A stretch of 64,000 bases of DNA from Flavobacterium pectinovorum (lineage in GTDB: Bacteria > Bacteroidota > Bacteroidia > Flavobacteriales > Flavobacteriaceae), in contig NZ_FRBX01000005.1 in assembly GCF_900142715.1 (NCBI RefSeq), positions 1-64,000 of the forward strand, given 5' to 3'. Shown here in pieces: positions 43,078-50,962 of this stretch. The notes below the pieces were generated by a model. The model had not been told where the DNA came from, searched no databases, and worked only from the letters and a program-made list of their open reading frames with translations. The first letter of the stretch is position 1. Every line of letters begins with the position of its first letter. The translations under genes and the position numbers were made by a program.

Positions 43078-44085
43078 TTAATTATCATCGTCATTTTGTT
43101 CCTCTAAAGGTTTGAACTCCCATGCATCATCAAAATAAGTAGTACCTATTCTTCCTAACATGTAGAAACCTCTGTTGTTAATTGCAAAACCAACAGCGTC
43201 AGTTCTTGTAGCACCTTCCATTGGCGTTCTTTCTACCCAAAGATCTGTTGTAGGATTGTATTCCCAAACTGTTTTTACACTTTCACCACCAACAACATAA
43301 CCTAAATTGTTCATAGAAAAAGCTGAGGCATTTGAACGAACAATTGCATAATCATCATTGAATGAATCATCATCGTCATCATCCTGATCGATATCTCTTT
43401 TACGAGTCCAGACATCTGTAGCTGGATCAAATTGCCAAAAATCTTCCTGATAAACACCATTGTTGATTCCGGTAGCCAGATAAGCTTTATTATCAATTAT
43501 AAAAACGGTAGCATTACGCCTTTTGTTTCCGCTAAAACCATTTACAAGTGTCCAGGTATTTGCCTGATCATCGTATTGATAAAAATCTTTCAAATAATTT
43601 CCATCATAACCAGTTCCAATATAAGCTTTTCCGCCTACCTGAAAACCTACCGCTGCGTAACGTGCTGTACCTGCAAAATCAGTTTTTTGAGTCCATGCAT
43701 TACTTGTTGGGTCGTACTGGTAAAAATCTTTCAGTTTATTTGTTCCGTCATAACCAATTCCAACATAACCTTTATCGTTAAGCGTAAAACTAGAAGCTGA
43801 ACTTCTTCCTATACCAATAAAGTCTGCTTTTTGTTCCCAATAGTCACCAGTTGAATTGTAAGCCCATAAATCCTTTAAATACTCATCTCCTGTATAGCCT
43901 GTTGCTATATAAGCATAATCACCAATAACAAAACTAGTGGCACTAGATCTTGCTGGTCCATCAAATGCTGATTTTTTAATCCAGTTTCCTATTAAATCAT
44001 CATCGTCATCACTACTACAGCCTATAAAAAAGAGGCTCGATAATAATGCCGCGAATAATATTCCATTTTTTAAATTATTCATCAT
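43078..44085 (-). CDS. Kelch-repeat lipoprotein
   Basis: 335 residues with a lipoprotein signal (FFIGCSSDD, Cys23) and an aspartate-rich linker. At least five or six kelch blades follow, for example VGIGYDGTNKLKDFYQYDP and IGTGYDGNYLKDFYQYDD, each ending with a W-x-(Q/L/R)-K type strand. An acidic loop (QDDDDDDSFNDD) interrupts one blade. Kelch propellers bind proteins or sugars; this one should sit at the outer membrane. It lies 16 bases after the barrel gene and one base before DUF4907, in the six-gene cluster with the histidine kinase. Confidence 0.9.
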   Translation of the reverse strand: MMNNLKNGILFAALLSSLFFIGCSSDDDDDLIGNWIKKSAFDGPARSSATSFVIGDYAYIATGYTGDEYLKDLWAYNSTGDYWEQKADFIGIGRSSASSFTLNDKGYVGIGYDGTNKLKDFYQYDPTSNAWTQKTDFAGTARYAAVGFQVGGKAYIGTGYDGNYLKDFYQYDDQANTWTLVNGFSGNKRRNATVFIIDNKAYLATGINNGVYQEDFWQFDPATDVWTRKRDIDQDDDDDDSFNDDYAIVRSNASAFSMNNLGYVVGGESVKTVWEYNPTTDLWVERTPMEGATRTDAVGFAINNRGFYMLGRIGTTYFDDAWEFKPLEEQNDDDN

Positions 44086-44101
44086 AGTGTATTAAATTTA
44101 T

Positions 44102-44938
44102 TTATTGTTTGTATTTGATGCCAATGCCTAAAATGTAACCGTTTCCGGTATTAAAATCATAAACCTTATGATTGTCGTTATCGATAATATTGTATTTTTT
44201 ATTAAAATCGTAACCTGCCTTAAAATTTATAAACCAGTTTTTATCGACGTTTCTTTCATATTCAAAAGCCGATGTCATTTGCGAGGTGCTAATTTTTGTT
44301 CCATTATTAGCAATAAGCGTATGATCCAGATTATAAAAAGTACCATTAAAACTATTCGTCAGGCTAAATGCATTTCGAATATTATTAGAATACGAAATCT
44401 TCGAATCCGGAAATCCAATCATCAAGGCACTTTTATCGTTTACTTTATATTGTACGGATAAAGTGGGCAGGAATTGCGGATAACCAAATACTGCTGTTCT
44501 TGCAACTCCAACATTTATATTGGTATTCAAATTTAACTGCTGACTTATTTCAAAACTTCCTAAGAGCGTTACATCAGAAAAATCAAGAGTCTTTTGAAAA
44601 TTTGCCGTTGGTGTCAAAGAAAGATTCAGTTTAGTATTTGAAATTTCGTGTGAAATTTCAAATTTGTTTTTCAATTCAATAAATTGATCCAAATTTTCAA
44701 ATACCTCAAAACTTCCGGCATCATAATTCACCTTCAAATTCGAGTATTCTACTGTGTTCTTTATTTTGTTTTTCGAATTGATTGCTGTACTAAATGATAT
44801 ACCAATACTGGTTTCATTAAAATCTATTTTATCTGTTGGCTCTGTTTTCAAATTTGCATTTACTGAAAATTTTTCCTGAGCTTTCATATTCAAAAACGAA
44901 ATCAAAAAAAGAGAACCTATTAAAAGCCTTATTTTCAT
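44102..44938 (-). CDS. Putative outer-membrane beta-barrel protein
   Basis: 278 residues with a signal peptide (about 1-20, FLNMKAQ). The mature protein consists of alternating polar/hydrophobic strands typical of a small outer-membrane barrel (SIGISFSTAINSKNKIKNTV, NKYNIIDNDNHKVYDF) and ends GYILGIGIKYKQ, a typical barrel C-terminus. No named family is recognised. It is the first gene of the six-gene minus-strand cluster and follows a perfect -7 box, so it probably provides the outer-membrane part of the unit. Confidence 0.75.
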   Translation of the reverse strand: MKIRLLIGSLFLISFLNMKAQEKFSVNANLKTEPTDKIDFNETSIGISFSTAINSKNKIKNTVEYSNLKVNYDAGSFEVFENLDQFIELKNKFEISHEISNTKLNLSLTPTANFQKTLDFSDVTLLGSFEISQQLNLNTNINVGVARTAVFGYPQFLPTLSVQYKVNDKSALMIGFPDSKISYSNNIRNAFSLTNSFNGTFYNLDHTLIANNGTKISTSQMTSAFEYERNVDKNWFINFKAGYDFNKKYNIIDNDNHKVYDFNTGNGYILGIGIKYKQ

Positions 44939-44954
44939 TACTTAATTATTGGTT

Positions 44955-44962
44955 CAAAAGTA
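44955..44962 (-). promoter_or_regulatory. -7 box for the six-gene signalling cluster
   Basis: Minus-strand TACTTTTG matches TAnnTTTG, 16 bases before the barrel gene start at 44938. Confidence 0.6.
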
Positions 44963-45145
44963 GGTGCCTAATGGTTTTAAAAAAAAGAAGATATATGTAT
45001 GGCTCTTTTTGATAGACTAAATACCCTTTTTTATGGCTGAACCAATTATTTGTTTGGCGAAACCTATCGTAGATGATTTTTTGCTATTTATAGGCTAAAA
45101 AGGCAAGACTGTATATGTTATAGTGTAGTGCAGAAGAGTGCATTT

Positions 45146-45153
45146 TATATTTG
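45146..45153 (+). promoter_or_regulatory. -7 box for the DUF4270 operon
   Basis: TATATTTG matches TAnnTTTG, 16 bases before the ATG at 45170, and rules out the upstream start at 45128. Confidence 0.65.
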
Positions 45154-45169
45154 TTCAAAAAATAAGATT

Positions 45170-46495
45170 ATGCATAAGTATATATTGATGTTGGTTTTTG
45201 CACTTACAATAATTTCATGCGGTACCGATACAGATGCCGGAGAGTTTGTTGTTGGGTCTGATTATTTGGCGGTAAGCAATAAAGTAATTTTAATTGATAC
45301 CGTAACGGTCGAAATGTCTACCATAAACTTTGATTCACTTGTAACCTCAAGTCAAAGCCGAATTTTAATTGGTAATTATGAAGATCCTCTATTCGGGAAA
45401 ATAAAATCAAACAGCTATTTTCAATTAGCAGGAAGTTCTTATACTCTTGAAAGTACAGGTTCTGATACTGAAGCTGTAAATTATGTTTTCGATTCTATTT
45501 CGATGATCTTAAAATATGATAATTACTATTATGGAGATACAACAAAAGTTCAAACGTTTGATATTCATAGAATTACTCAGACGGTAAAACCGAATACAGA
45601 CGATGATAGTTTTTATAATAACTCGACTTTGAGTTATGGCAGCGAAAGTCTTGGAACTATCGCCTATAAACCCAGACCAACAGAAAAAGATTCGATTAAT
45701 ATTAAAATGGATGCTACATTTGGAAGTGAGCTTTTCCAGAAAATTAAAAAAAGAGAGATTACGGGGTTAACAAACTTAACAGAATATTTAAAAGGACTTG
45801 TTTTGGTTCCTAATATTGATAATTCTTCGAGTGTAATTGGTTTTAATGCCACTACAAGTGTCGTCAGGATGTATTATTCCAAATATCAGAGTGACGATGA
45901 AACTTCTTATTATATAGACTTTACCATTGCAGATGTTTCAAAGCAGTTCAACTCTATTTCCTCAGATAAAACCGGAACGGTAATTCAAAATTTACCCATT
46001 TCAAGCAGTAAATTATCCAGTACATTAACAAACAGGCAAGGGTACATTCAATCAGGAGCAGGAGTGGCCTGCCGGATTGATTTTCCAAATATAAAACAGC
46101 TCAAATACATTTCAGAAAAAGGTGCAATTGTCGATGCCCAATTGATTTTAAAACCGGTTAATAATTCTTATTCAGAACAATATCCTTTAGAAGATTCATT
46201 ACGTGTATATGTAGCCGATAATTTAAACCGAATTAGTGCAACTTTATTAAATTCTGCAGGAAGTTCAGTGTATGGAACATTAAACCAAAAAAGTGACGAG
46301 TTCAATGAAAATGTTGGTTATACAATTCCGATAGGAGGGTTTCTTCAAAAAGAAATGTGGAAAACATCTGATTCAAAATCTTCTCTTATTTTGACATTGC
46401 CCGGAATTTCTAAATCTGTAGACAGAATTGTGTTAGGAGACCAAAAGCACGCAAACAATAAAATTCAACTAAAAGTTTATTATATCTCATATTAG
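45170..46495 (+). CDS. DUF4270 family lipoprotein
   Basis: 441 residues from ATG 45170 (MHKYILMLVFALTIISCGTD), lipid site Cys17. The rest is beta-rich with FDSLVTSSQSRILIGNYEDP, LFGKIKSNSYFQL and the closing LGDQKHANNKIQLKVYYISY, all typical of DUF4270, a Bacteroidota lipoprotein family of unknown function. The next gene starts directly at its stop (46496) and encodes a barrel-like protein, so the pair should act together in the outer membrane. Confidence 0.87.
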   Translation: MHKYILMLVFALTIISCGTDTDAGEFVVGSDYLAVSNKVILIDTVTVEMSTINFDSLVTSSQSRILIGNYEDPLFGKIKSNSYFQLAGSSYTLESTGSDTEAVNYVFDSISMILKYDNYYYGDTTKVQTFDIHRITQTVKPNTDDDSFYNNSTLSYGSESLGTIAYKPRPTEKDSINIKMDATFGSELFQKIKKREITGLTNLTEYLKGLVLVPNIDNSSSVIGFNATTSVVRMYYSKYQSDDETSYYIDFTIADVSKQFNSISSDKTGTVIQNLPISSSKLSSTLTNRQGYIQSGAGVACRIDFPNIKQLKYISEKGAIVDAQLILKPVNNSYSEQYPLEDSLRVYVADNLNRISATLLNSAGSSVYGTLNQKSDEFNENVGYTIPIGGFLQKEMWKTSDSKSSLILTLPGISKSVDRIVLGDQKHANNKIQLKVYYISY

Positions 46496-47731
46496 ATGAA
46501 AAATAAAATAATTTTTTTAAGCTGCTTCATTCTAATGTCGCTAACTTCATTTTCTCAAAGTATTTCAAGTTCTCCTTATTCATTATATGGTGTAGGAAGT
46601 TTGTATGACTCTGATTTTGGTTCAATTCCGTCTATTGGTTCATCAGGAATAGCCTTGCCTTCAAATCTCTTTATTAATAATTTAAATCCTGCCTCATTAG
46701 CTTACTTACCTTTAAATCATTTTATGTTTGATATTGGAGGAAAGGCAATCGCAACAACGTATGAAAGCGGATCAAGATCTGAAAAACGAAATAATTTTCA
46801 GTTTTCTCATATTGCTTTTGCCTTTCCGGTTACAAAAAAATCAGGATTTAGTGTGGCTTTGCGACCATATTCAAGTGCGACATTTAAAATCTCAAATTTA
46901 AAATTGCCTATCTCAGATAGTCAGGAATATTATTACTTAACAGCGGCGGGTTCTGGCGGATTAAATAATTTTGATTTTTCTTATGGTTATAGAATTGGAA
47001 CAAAAATATCCGTTGGAGCTTCAGCCACTGTTTTGTTTGGTAATACAACAGATGACAGGAGTTATCTAATCTCAAATTCTATTACAAGTATTAGTAAAAA
47101 AACAGATTATAGTGGTTTACGCGCAACTTTAGGCACTCAGTATCAAATTGATTCTACTTTTACGGTTGCATCCACTTTTAAATTGCCAACAAAGGTTAAA
47201 GCTTCAAAAGTGCAAAGTGTAGAAACTTTGACCAATGAGGTTGTTTCTACGGTAGAATCGGATGTTGCTACAGATGCAGATGATTATTATATGCCTTTAG
47301 AAATAGGAGTTGGAATTAGCAAACGTTTTAAGAATAATCTAAATATGACTGTAGATTATGAAAAAAGCCTTTGGAAGAATACCAATCAGTCTGAGTTATA
47401 CGGAGATTTTGTTAATCAGGACCGATTTGCACTTGGATTTACATATAGCGCCAAAAAGAATATCAGAAGATATTGGGATCGTGTTCAATATGCTGCTGGT
47501 GCCAATTTTGACACCGGTTACCTTGAAGTTGATGGAAAAAGAGTTAATAATGCATCAATTTCTATCGGACTTACATTACCAATAGAAAATACTTTTTCGG
47601 CCTTAAATATTTCCTATTCTTATGGACAAAAAGGAAAAGTTTCAGAAAATCTGATAAAAGAGAATTATCATAAAATATCCCTCAATTTGTCTTTAGATGG
47701 AATTTGGTTCGTCAAGCGAAAAATAGAATAG
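46496..47731 (+). CDS. FadL/OMPP1-like outer-membrane protein
   Basis: 411 residues with a signal peptide (about 1-20, LTSFSQ). The opening SSPYSLYGVGSLYDSDFGSI with NNLNPASLAYLPLNHFMFDIG resembles FadL-type (OMPP1/Toluene_X) barrels, with many amphipathic strands afterwards and YSYGQKGKVSENLIKENYHKI near the end. FadL relatives transport hydrophobic molecules, but Bacteroidota members of this type have no proven substrate. The start codon overlaps or touches the DUF4270 stop, so the genes are coupled. It converges with murI. Confidence 0.75.
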   Translation: MKNKIIFLSCFILMSLTSFSQSISSSPYSLYGVGSLYDSDFGSIPSIGSSGIALPSNLFINNLNPASLAYLPLNHFMFDIGGKAIATTYESGSRSEKRNNFQFSHIAFAFPVTKKSGFSVALRPYSSATFKISNLKLPISDSQEYYYLTAAGSGGLNNFDFSYGYRIGTKISVGASATVLFGNTTDDRSYLISNSITSISKKTDYSGLRATLGTQYQIDSTFTVASTFKLPTKVKASKVQSVETLTNEVVSTVESDVATDADDYYMPLEIGVGISKRFKNNLNMTVDYEKSLWKNTNQSELYGDFVNQDRFALGFTYSAKKNIRRYWDRVQYAAGANFDTGYLEVDGKRVNNASISIGLTLPIENTFSALNISYSYGQKGKVSENLIKENYHKISLNLSLDGIWFVKRKIE

Positions 47732-47735
47732 TGAC

Positions 47736-48512
47736 TTAAAAATCCTTTTGTATTACTTCATATTTATTATCCAAAATTGATTTTAGAACAGAAGGATTTG
47801 CATTTGCATAAAATACAGGTTCGCTTTCTCCTTCATCAGAAAAACCAACTTTTTCGCGCAGCACATTTTGAGTTTGTCGAGCAACCGCTTCCCCGGAATC
47901 AATAATCTGAATATGCTCCGGAAGAATTTTTTTAATCTGAGGAATCAAATACGGATAATGACTGCAGCCCAAAACCAGGTAATCAATATTTGCATCGATC
48001 ATAGGTCGCAAGTAAGTTTCTAACAGATCAGTCATTTCAGGAGAATTCAAATTTCCATCTTCAATAAGCTGTACCAACCCATGACCTACTTGTTCAATTA
48101 TGGTTGTGTTTTGAAACATTTCGGCTGTTTTATTAAACAATTCACTGTTCAAAGTTCCTTGAGTAGCTAAAATTCCGATAACCTGGGTTTTCGAATTATT
48201 AGCTGCCGGTTTTATTGCCGGTTCAATCCCAATAAAAGGAATATCATAATCAGCACGAAGTTCCCTAATAGCATTTGTGGTTGCAGTATTGCAGGCAACA
48301 ACAATTAGTTTACAGTTGTTTTCGATTAAAAAGTCAACATTTTTTTTACTTAAAGCAACAATCTCTTCTTTGGTTCTCTGGCCATAAGGAGCATTTTTAT
48401 TGTCTGCTAAATAAATGGTTTTTTCGTTGGGAAGTAGTTCGTGAATGGCGCTCCAAATGGAAGTTCCTCCAATACCGGAATCAAAAACGCCTATAGGATT
48501 GTTGTTTGTCAT
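47736..48512 (-). CDS. murI: Glutamate racemase
   Basis: 258 residues. Family motifs: GVFDSGIGGTSIW, the first catalytic cysteine in VVACNTATTNA (Cys74) and the second in LVLGCSHYPYL (Cys183), with the substrate-binding YLADNKNAPYG. It interconverts L- and D-glutamate for peptidoglycan synthesis in the cytoplasm. It is monocistronic on the minus strand with a perfect -7 box 5-12 bases before its start. Confidence 0.96.
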   Translation of the reverse strand: MTNNNPIGVFDSGIGGTSIWSAIHELLPNEKTIYLADNKNAPYGQRTKEEIVALSKKNVDFLIENNCKLIVVACNTATTNAIRELRADYDIPFIGIEPAIKPAANNSKTQVIGILATQGTLNSELFNKTAEMFQNTTIIEQVGHGLVQLIEDGNLNSPEMTDLLETYLRPMIDANIDYLVLGCSHYPYLIPQIKKILPEHIQIIDSGEAVARQTQNVLREKVGFSDEGESEPVFYANANPSVLKSILDNKYEVIQKDF

Positions 48513-48516
48513 AGAA

Positions 48517-48524
48517 CAAAGTTA
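48517..48524 (-). promoter_or_regulatory. Possible -7 box for murI
   Basis: Minus-strand TAACTTTG matches TAnnTTTG but lies only 4 bases before the annotated ATG, so the message would be nearly leaderless or a start slightly downstream is used. Confidence 0.45.
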
Positions 48525-48591
48525 CATATTTCTATGTTTTTCTACAATTTAGATGCTAAATAAAACGGTTAAGAAAATGTAAAAAAAGTAC

Positions 48592-48599
48592 TATATTTA
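48592..48599 (+). promoter_or_regulatory. Near-consensus -7 box for the peptide gene
   Basis: TATATTTA differs from TAnnTTTG in the last base; it lies 25 bases before the ATG at 48625. Confidence 0.4.
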
Positions 48600-48624
48600 C
48601 AATTAACCTTAAATAACTATAACT

Positions 48625-48795
48625 ATGAAATTTATTAAAAATTGCGAAAAATTATCAAAAGAAGAACTTAAAAGTATTAATGGTGGAAGCGCTCCTTATT
48701 GTCCGGTTGGTAAAGTTTGCTATCGTGGGGAAGATAGTAACGGGAATCTACTTTGGGATTGTGTTCCAGTAACAACTCTATGCCCGGGAATTTAA
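48625..48795 (+). CDS. Double-glycine leader peptide (bacteriocin/RiPP-like precursor)
   Basis: 56 residues, MKFIKNCEKLSKEELKSING followed by a second Gly. The leader LSKEELKSINGG is a double-glycine signal like those cleaved by C39 peptidase domains of peptide-exporting ABC transporters. Cleavage after Gly21 would release a 35-residue core (SAPYCPVGKVCYRG at its start, VTTLCPGI at its end) with four cysteines at 26, 32, 46 and 53, able to form two disulfides or carry modifications. A near-consensus promoter and a strong terminator make it a complete single-gene unit. No transporter or modifying enzyme is nearby. Similar short 'bacteriocin-like' peptides are known in Flavobacteriia; function is inferred only. 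Confidence 0.75.
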   Translation: MKFIKNCEKLSKEELKSINGGSAPYCPVGKVCYRGEDSNGNLLWDCVPVTTLCPGI

Positions 48796-48811
48796 GAAAA
48801 TCATAATGTAA

Positions 48812-48839
48812 AAAAGGAGTTTTATTACTCCTTTTTTTA
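48812..48839 (+). terminator. Terminator of the peptide gene
   Basis: Stem AAAAGGAGT/ACTCCTTTT (48812-48820, 48827-48835) with a 6-base loop and a T run, 17 bases after the stop codon. Confidence 0.9.
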
Positions 48840-48885
48840 TTTGTTGAGAAATACTTGGATATTTTGTTGTTTTTGTGACATGAAA

Positions 48886-49295
48886 TTAATTTGGTTTTCA
48901 ATTTCAAAAGCATCTTATACTTTTACTGATGCAAAAGCAAAGTATCTAACAGCGAATCAGGTTTTGTCTTTAATGCCGATAAATAAAGTTAATCTGGCCT
49001 TGATTTACGAGAAAGAGAATAATTTTAAAATGGGATTGGAAGGATATTTTACAGATGAGCAATTTTTATACAATGGTATACAAAATTCCTGCTTACTGCG
49101 AATTTGGATTTATGGTTGAAAAAATATTATGGTAAAAATTTTCTTTTTCAACTTTAAGAATTTTACAGATACTAAACAAAGTAACTATAAATGAGTTGTA
49201 AATGATCCGCACAGTGCACCAACTTTTGGTGATATATGAGATGCATAGATATAGAAGGTTTTACTATAAACGGAGGAGTAAAAATAAAATTATAG
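48886..49295 (+). pseudogene. Decayed 3' fragment of a TonB-dependent receptor
   Basis: The translation carries pieces of a TonB-dependent receptor C-terminus spread over three frames. Frame 1 reads ASYTFTDAKAKYL, NLALIYEKENNFKMGLEGYF; then frame 2 at about 49100 reads EFGFMVEKIL; then frame 1 from 49147 reads FNFKNFTDTKQSNYK, a stop where Arg is expected, and VVNDPHSAPTFGDI; finally frame 3 from 49254 reads EGFTINGGVKIKL with a stop at 49293-49295. At least two frameshifts and several in-frame stops show decay. The 5' part of the receptor is missing, and a 92-residue open frame at 48841 is only part of this remnant. Confidence 0.8.
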
Positions 49296-49303
49296 GAGCA
49301 AAA

Positions 49304-49335
49304 AAAATGGCTCAACTTTTAAGTTGAGCCATTTT
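49304..49335 (-). terminator. Terminator of the envelope assembly operon
   Basis: A perfect 15-bp stem (49304-49318 with 49321-49335) followed by T residues on the minus strand, 18 bases past the ompH stop. It also bounds the receptor pseudogene on the plus strand. Confidence 0.9.
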
Positions 49336-49352
49336 AATAATAAGATTATTTC

Positions 49353-49856
49353 TTAGAATCCTAAATCTTTTTTAACATCAGCAGTAATGTTTGGACCATC
49401 TGCTAATAAAAGAGTAGAACCATCTAATATATATTGGAAACCTTTAGCTTTTCCAACTTTTTGGATAGAAGCTCTTACTTTTTCCATTAATGGTTTTACG
49501 ATGTCAGTTTCTTTTTGTTGTAGTTCTTTTTGTGCATTGTCTCTATAGTCAACAATTCTCTTTTGCATGTCTTGAACTTCTTTAGAACGCTCACCGTTTA
49601 CAGCTTCAGTTACAGTAGCAGCTTCAGCTTCATACTTTTTGATTTTTACTTGATATTCATCAACCATTTTTTTGTATTCAGTATCGTATGTACCACTTAA
49701 TTTTTGTAGTTGATTTTGAGCATCAAGCATTGCAGGCATTTTCGACATAATCTCGCTAACATCAACATGAGCTACTTTAGCTTGTGCATTCATTGTGTTA
49801 CTTGCTCCTAAAACTAGTATCGCAGCAATTAGTAAAGTTTTGATTTGTTTCATCAT
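49353..49856 (-). CDS. OmpH/Skp family periplasmic chaperone (short copy)
   Basis: 167 residues with a signal peptide (about 1-24, NTMNAQA). The Skp-like plan is clear: AKVAHVDVSEIMSKMP strand, long charged coiled-coil arms (about 45-120) and a C-terminal strand FQYILDGSTLLLADG. Skp/OmpH chaperones hold unfolded outer-membrane proteins and deliver them to the Bam complex. It is the last gene of the operon containing bamA, 17 bases after a longer OmpH paralogue. Confidence 0.93.
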   Translation of the reverse strand: MMKQIKTLLIAAILVLGASNTMNAQAKVAHVDVSEIMSKMPAMLDAQNQLQKLSGTYDTEYKKMVDEYQVKIKKYEAEAATVTEAVNGERSKEVQDMQKRIVDYRDNAQKELQQKETDIVKPLMEKVRASIQKVGKAKGFQYILDGSTLLLADGPNITADVKKDLGF

Positions 49857-49873
49857 TTTTAAAAAAATATTAA

Positions 49874-50902
49874 TTAATTATCGGTCGTATTTGTTTTCTG
49901 TGTTTCGGCTTCTTTTGCTTTTTTAGCTGCCTCTCGTTCTTCTAAAATTTTCTTCTTTCTGTCTTCTAACTCTTTTTTTCTCTGTTCGTAAATCTTCTGT
50001 CTTTCTTCGGCCTTGGCTGCTGCTGCGTCAGCGGCAGTATTTGTTGGTGTCGTCGTTGTAGCTGCGGGCTCGGTTGTTGTTGAAGAAGGTTTTGCTGTAG
50101 CGTCAGTTTTTGTTTCTTCTGTTTTAGCTGGTTCAGAAACCGTGCCATTTTTTTTGGCTTCTCTTTCTGCTAAGATCGCTTTTCTTCTGTCTTCATATTC
50201 TTTTTTCTTAGCTTCTTGTTCCAGCCTTCTGTCTTCGATCAATTTTTCTCTTACAGCCTTTCTTTCATCTAATACCTTTTGTCTTTCTGCCATTTCAGGA
50301 TTTTCGTCAATGGCATTTTCCCGGCTCTCTTTAACTTCTTGCTCTTTCAATTGTTTTTTAGTCAATTGCTCTCGCTTATCAGTTCTGTTTAGTACACGTA
50401 TAACCTGATCACTAATGTCAAATCTTTTATTACTAAAAAGCATTGTTAAATCAGATGACTTGTCAAAAACAAAATCATAGTTTTTAGCTTCTGCAATATC
50501 CTGAACAGCTGTAAAAACCTGATCTTGTATAGGTTTTGCTAACGCTGCTTTATGTCGAATTAAATTTCCATCAGCACCAAATTGCTTTTGCTGATAGTCC
50601 ATCATTTCATCTTCCTGAAATTTAATTTCACTTTCTCTTTCATCAATAAGCTCCTTAGTAAGTAAAGCTTTTTCGGCTTTAAGATTTTCTTTGAGTTTAT
50701 TGATTTCTAGTTTTTTGGCTTCTATTTCTTGTTTCCATTTTTGAGCTTTTAGCTCTAATTGGGCTTTTGCTTCCTTATAATCGGAAACATTTTCTAAAAT
50801 ATATTCCATGTCGATGTAGCCAATCCTAGTCGTCCTTGTCTGCGCTTGACTTGTAGAAGCTACAACCAAGGCTAAAAATATAAATAAAAATTGTTTTCTC
50901 AT
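49874..50902 (-). CDS. OmpH/Skp family protein with long charged C-terminal tail
   Basis: 342 residues: signal peptide (about 1-20, TSQAQ), a normal OmpH core (about 22-175; TRIGYIDMEYILENV, YDFVFDKSSDLTMLF) and an added tail of about 165 residues. The tail is almost entirely Lys/Glu/Arg coiled coil (ERQKVLDERKAVREKLIED), broken by a Thr/Ala/Pro-rich low-complexity patch (about 265-295), and ends NTTDN. The doubled ompH arrangement behind bamA is common in Flavobacteriia; the tail may bind cell wall or partner proteins, which is inference. Confidence 0.92.
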   Translation of the reverse strand: MRKQFLFIFLALVVASTSQAQTRTTRIGYIDMEYILENVSDYKEAKAQLELKAQKWKQEIEAKKLEINKLKENLKAEKALLTKELIDERESEIKFQEDEMMDYQQKQFGADGNLIRHKAALAKPIQDQVFTAVQDIAEAKNYDFVFDKSSDLTMLFSNKRFDISDQVIRVLNRTDKREQLTKKQLKEQEVKESRENAIDENPEMAERQKVLDERKAVREKLIEDRRLEQEAKKKEYEDRRKAILAEREAKKNGTVSEPAKTEETKTDATAKPSSTTTEPAATTTTPTNTAADAAAAKAEERQKIYEQRKKELEDRKKKILEEREAAKKAKEAETQKTNTTDN

Positions 50903-50962
50903 AACATTACTTTATTTTGAAATTTTTAGCCAAATGTAATAAAATTTGTACTAAAAACTACA

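Noticed and set aside
48841..49119. 92-residue open frame as a gene
   Set aside because: It is the first part of a frameshifted TonB-dependent receptor remnant and begins in the preceding terminator.
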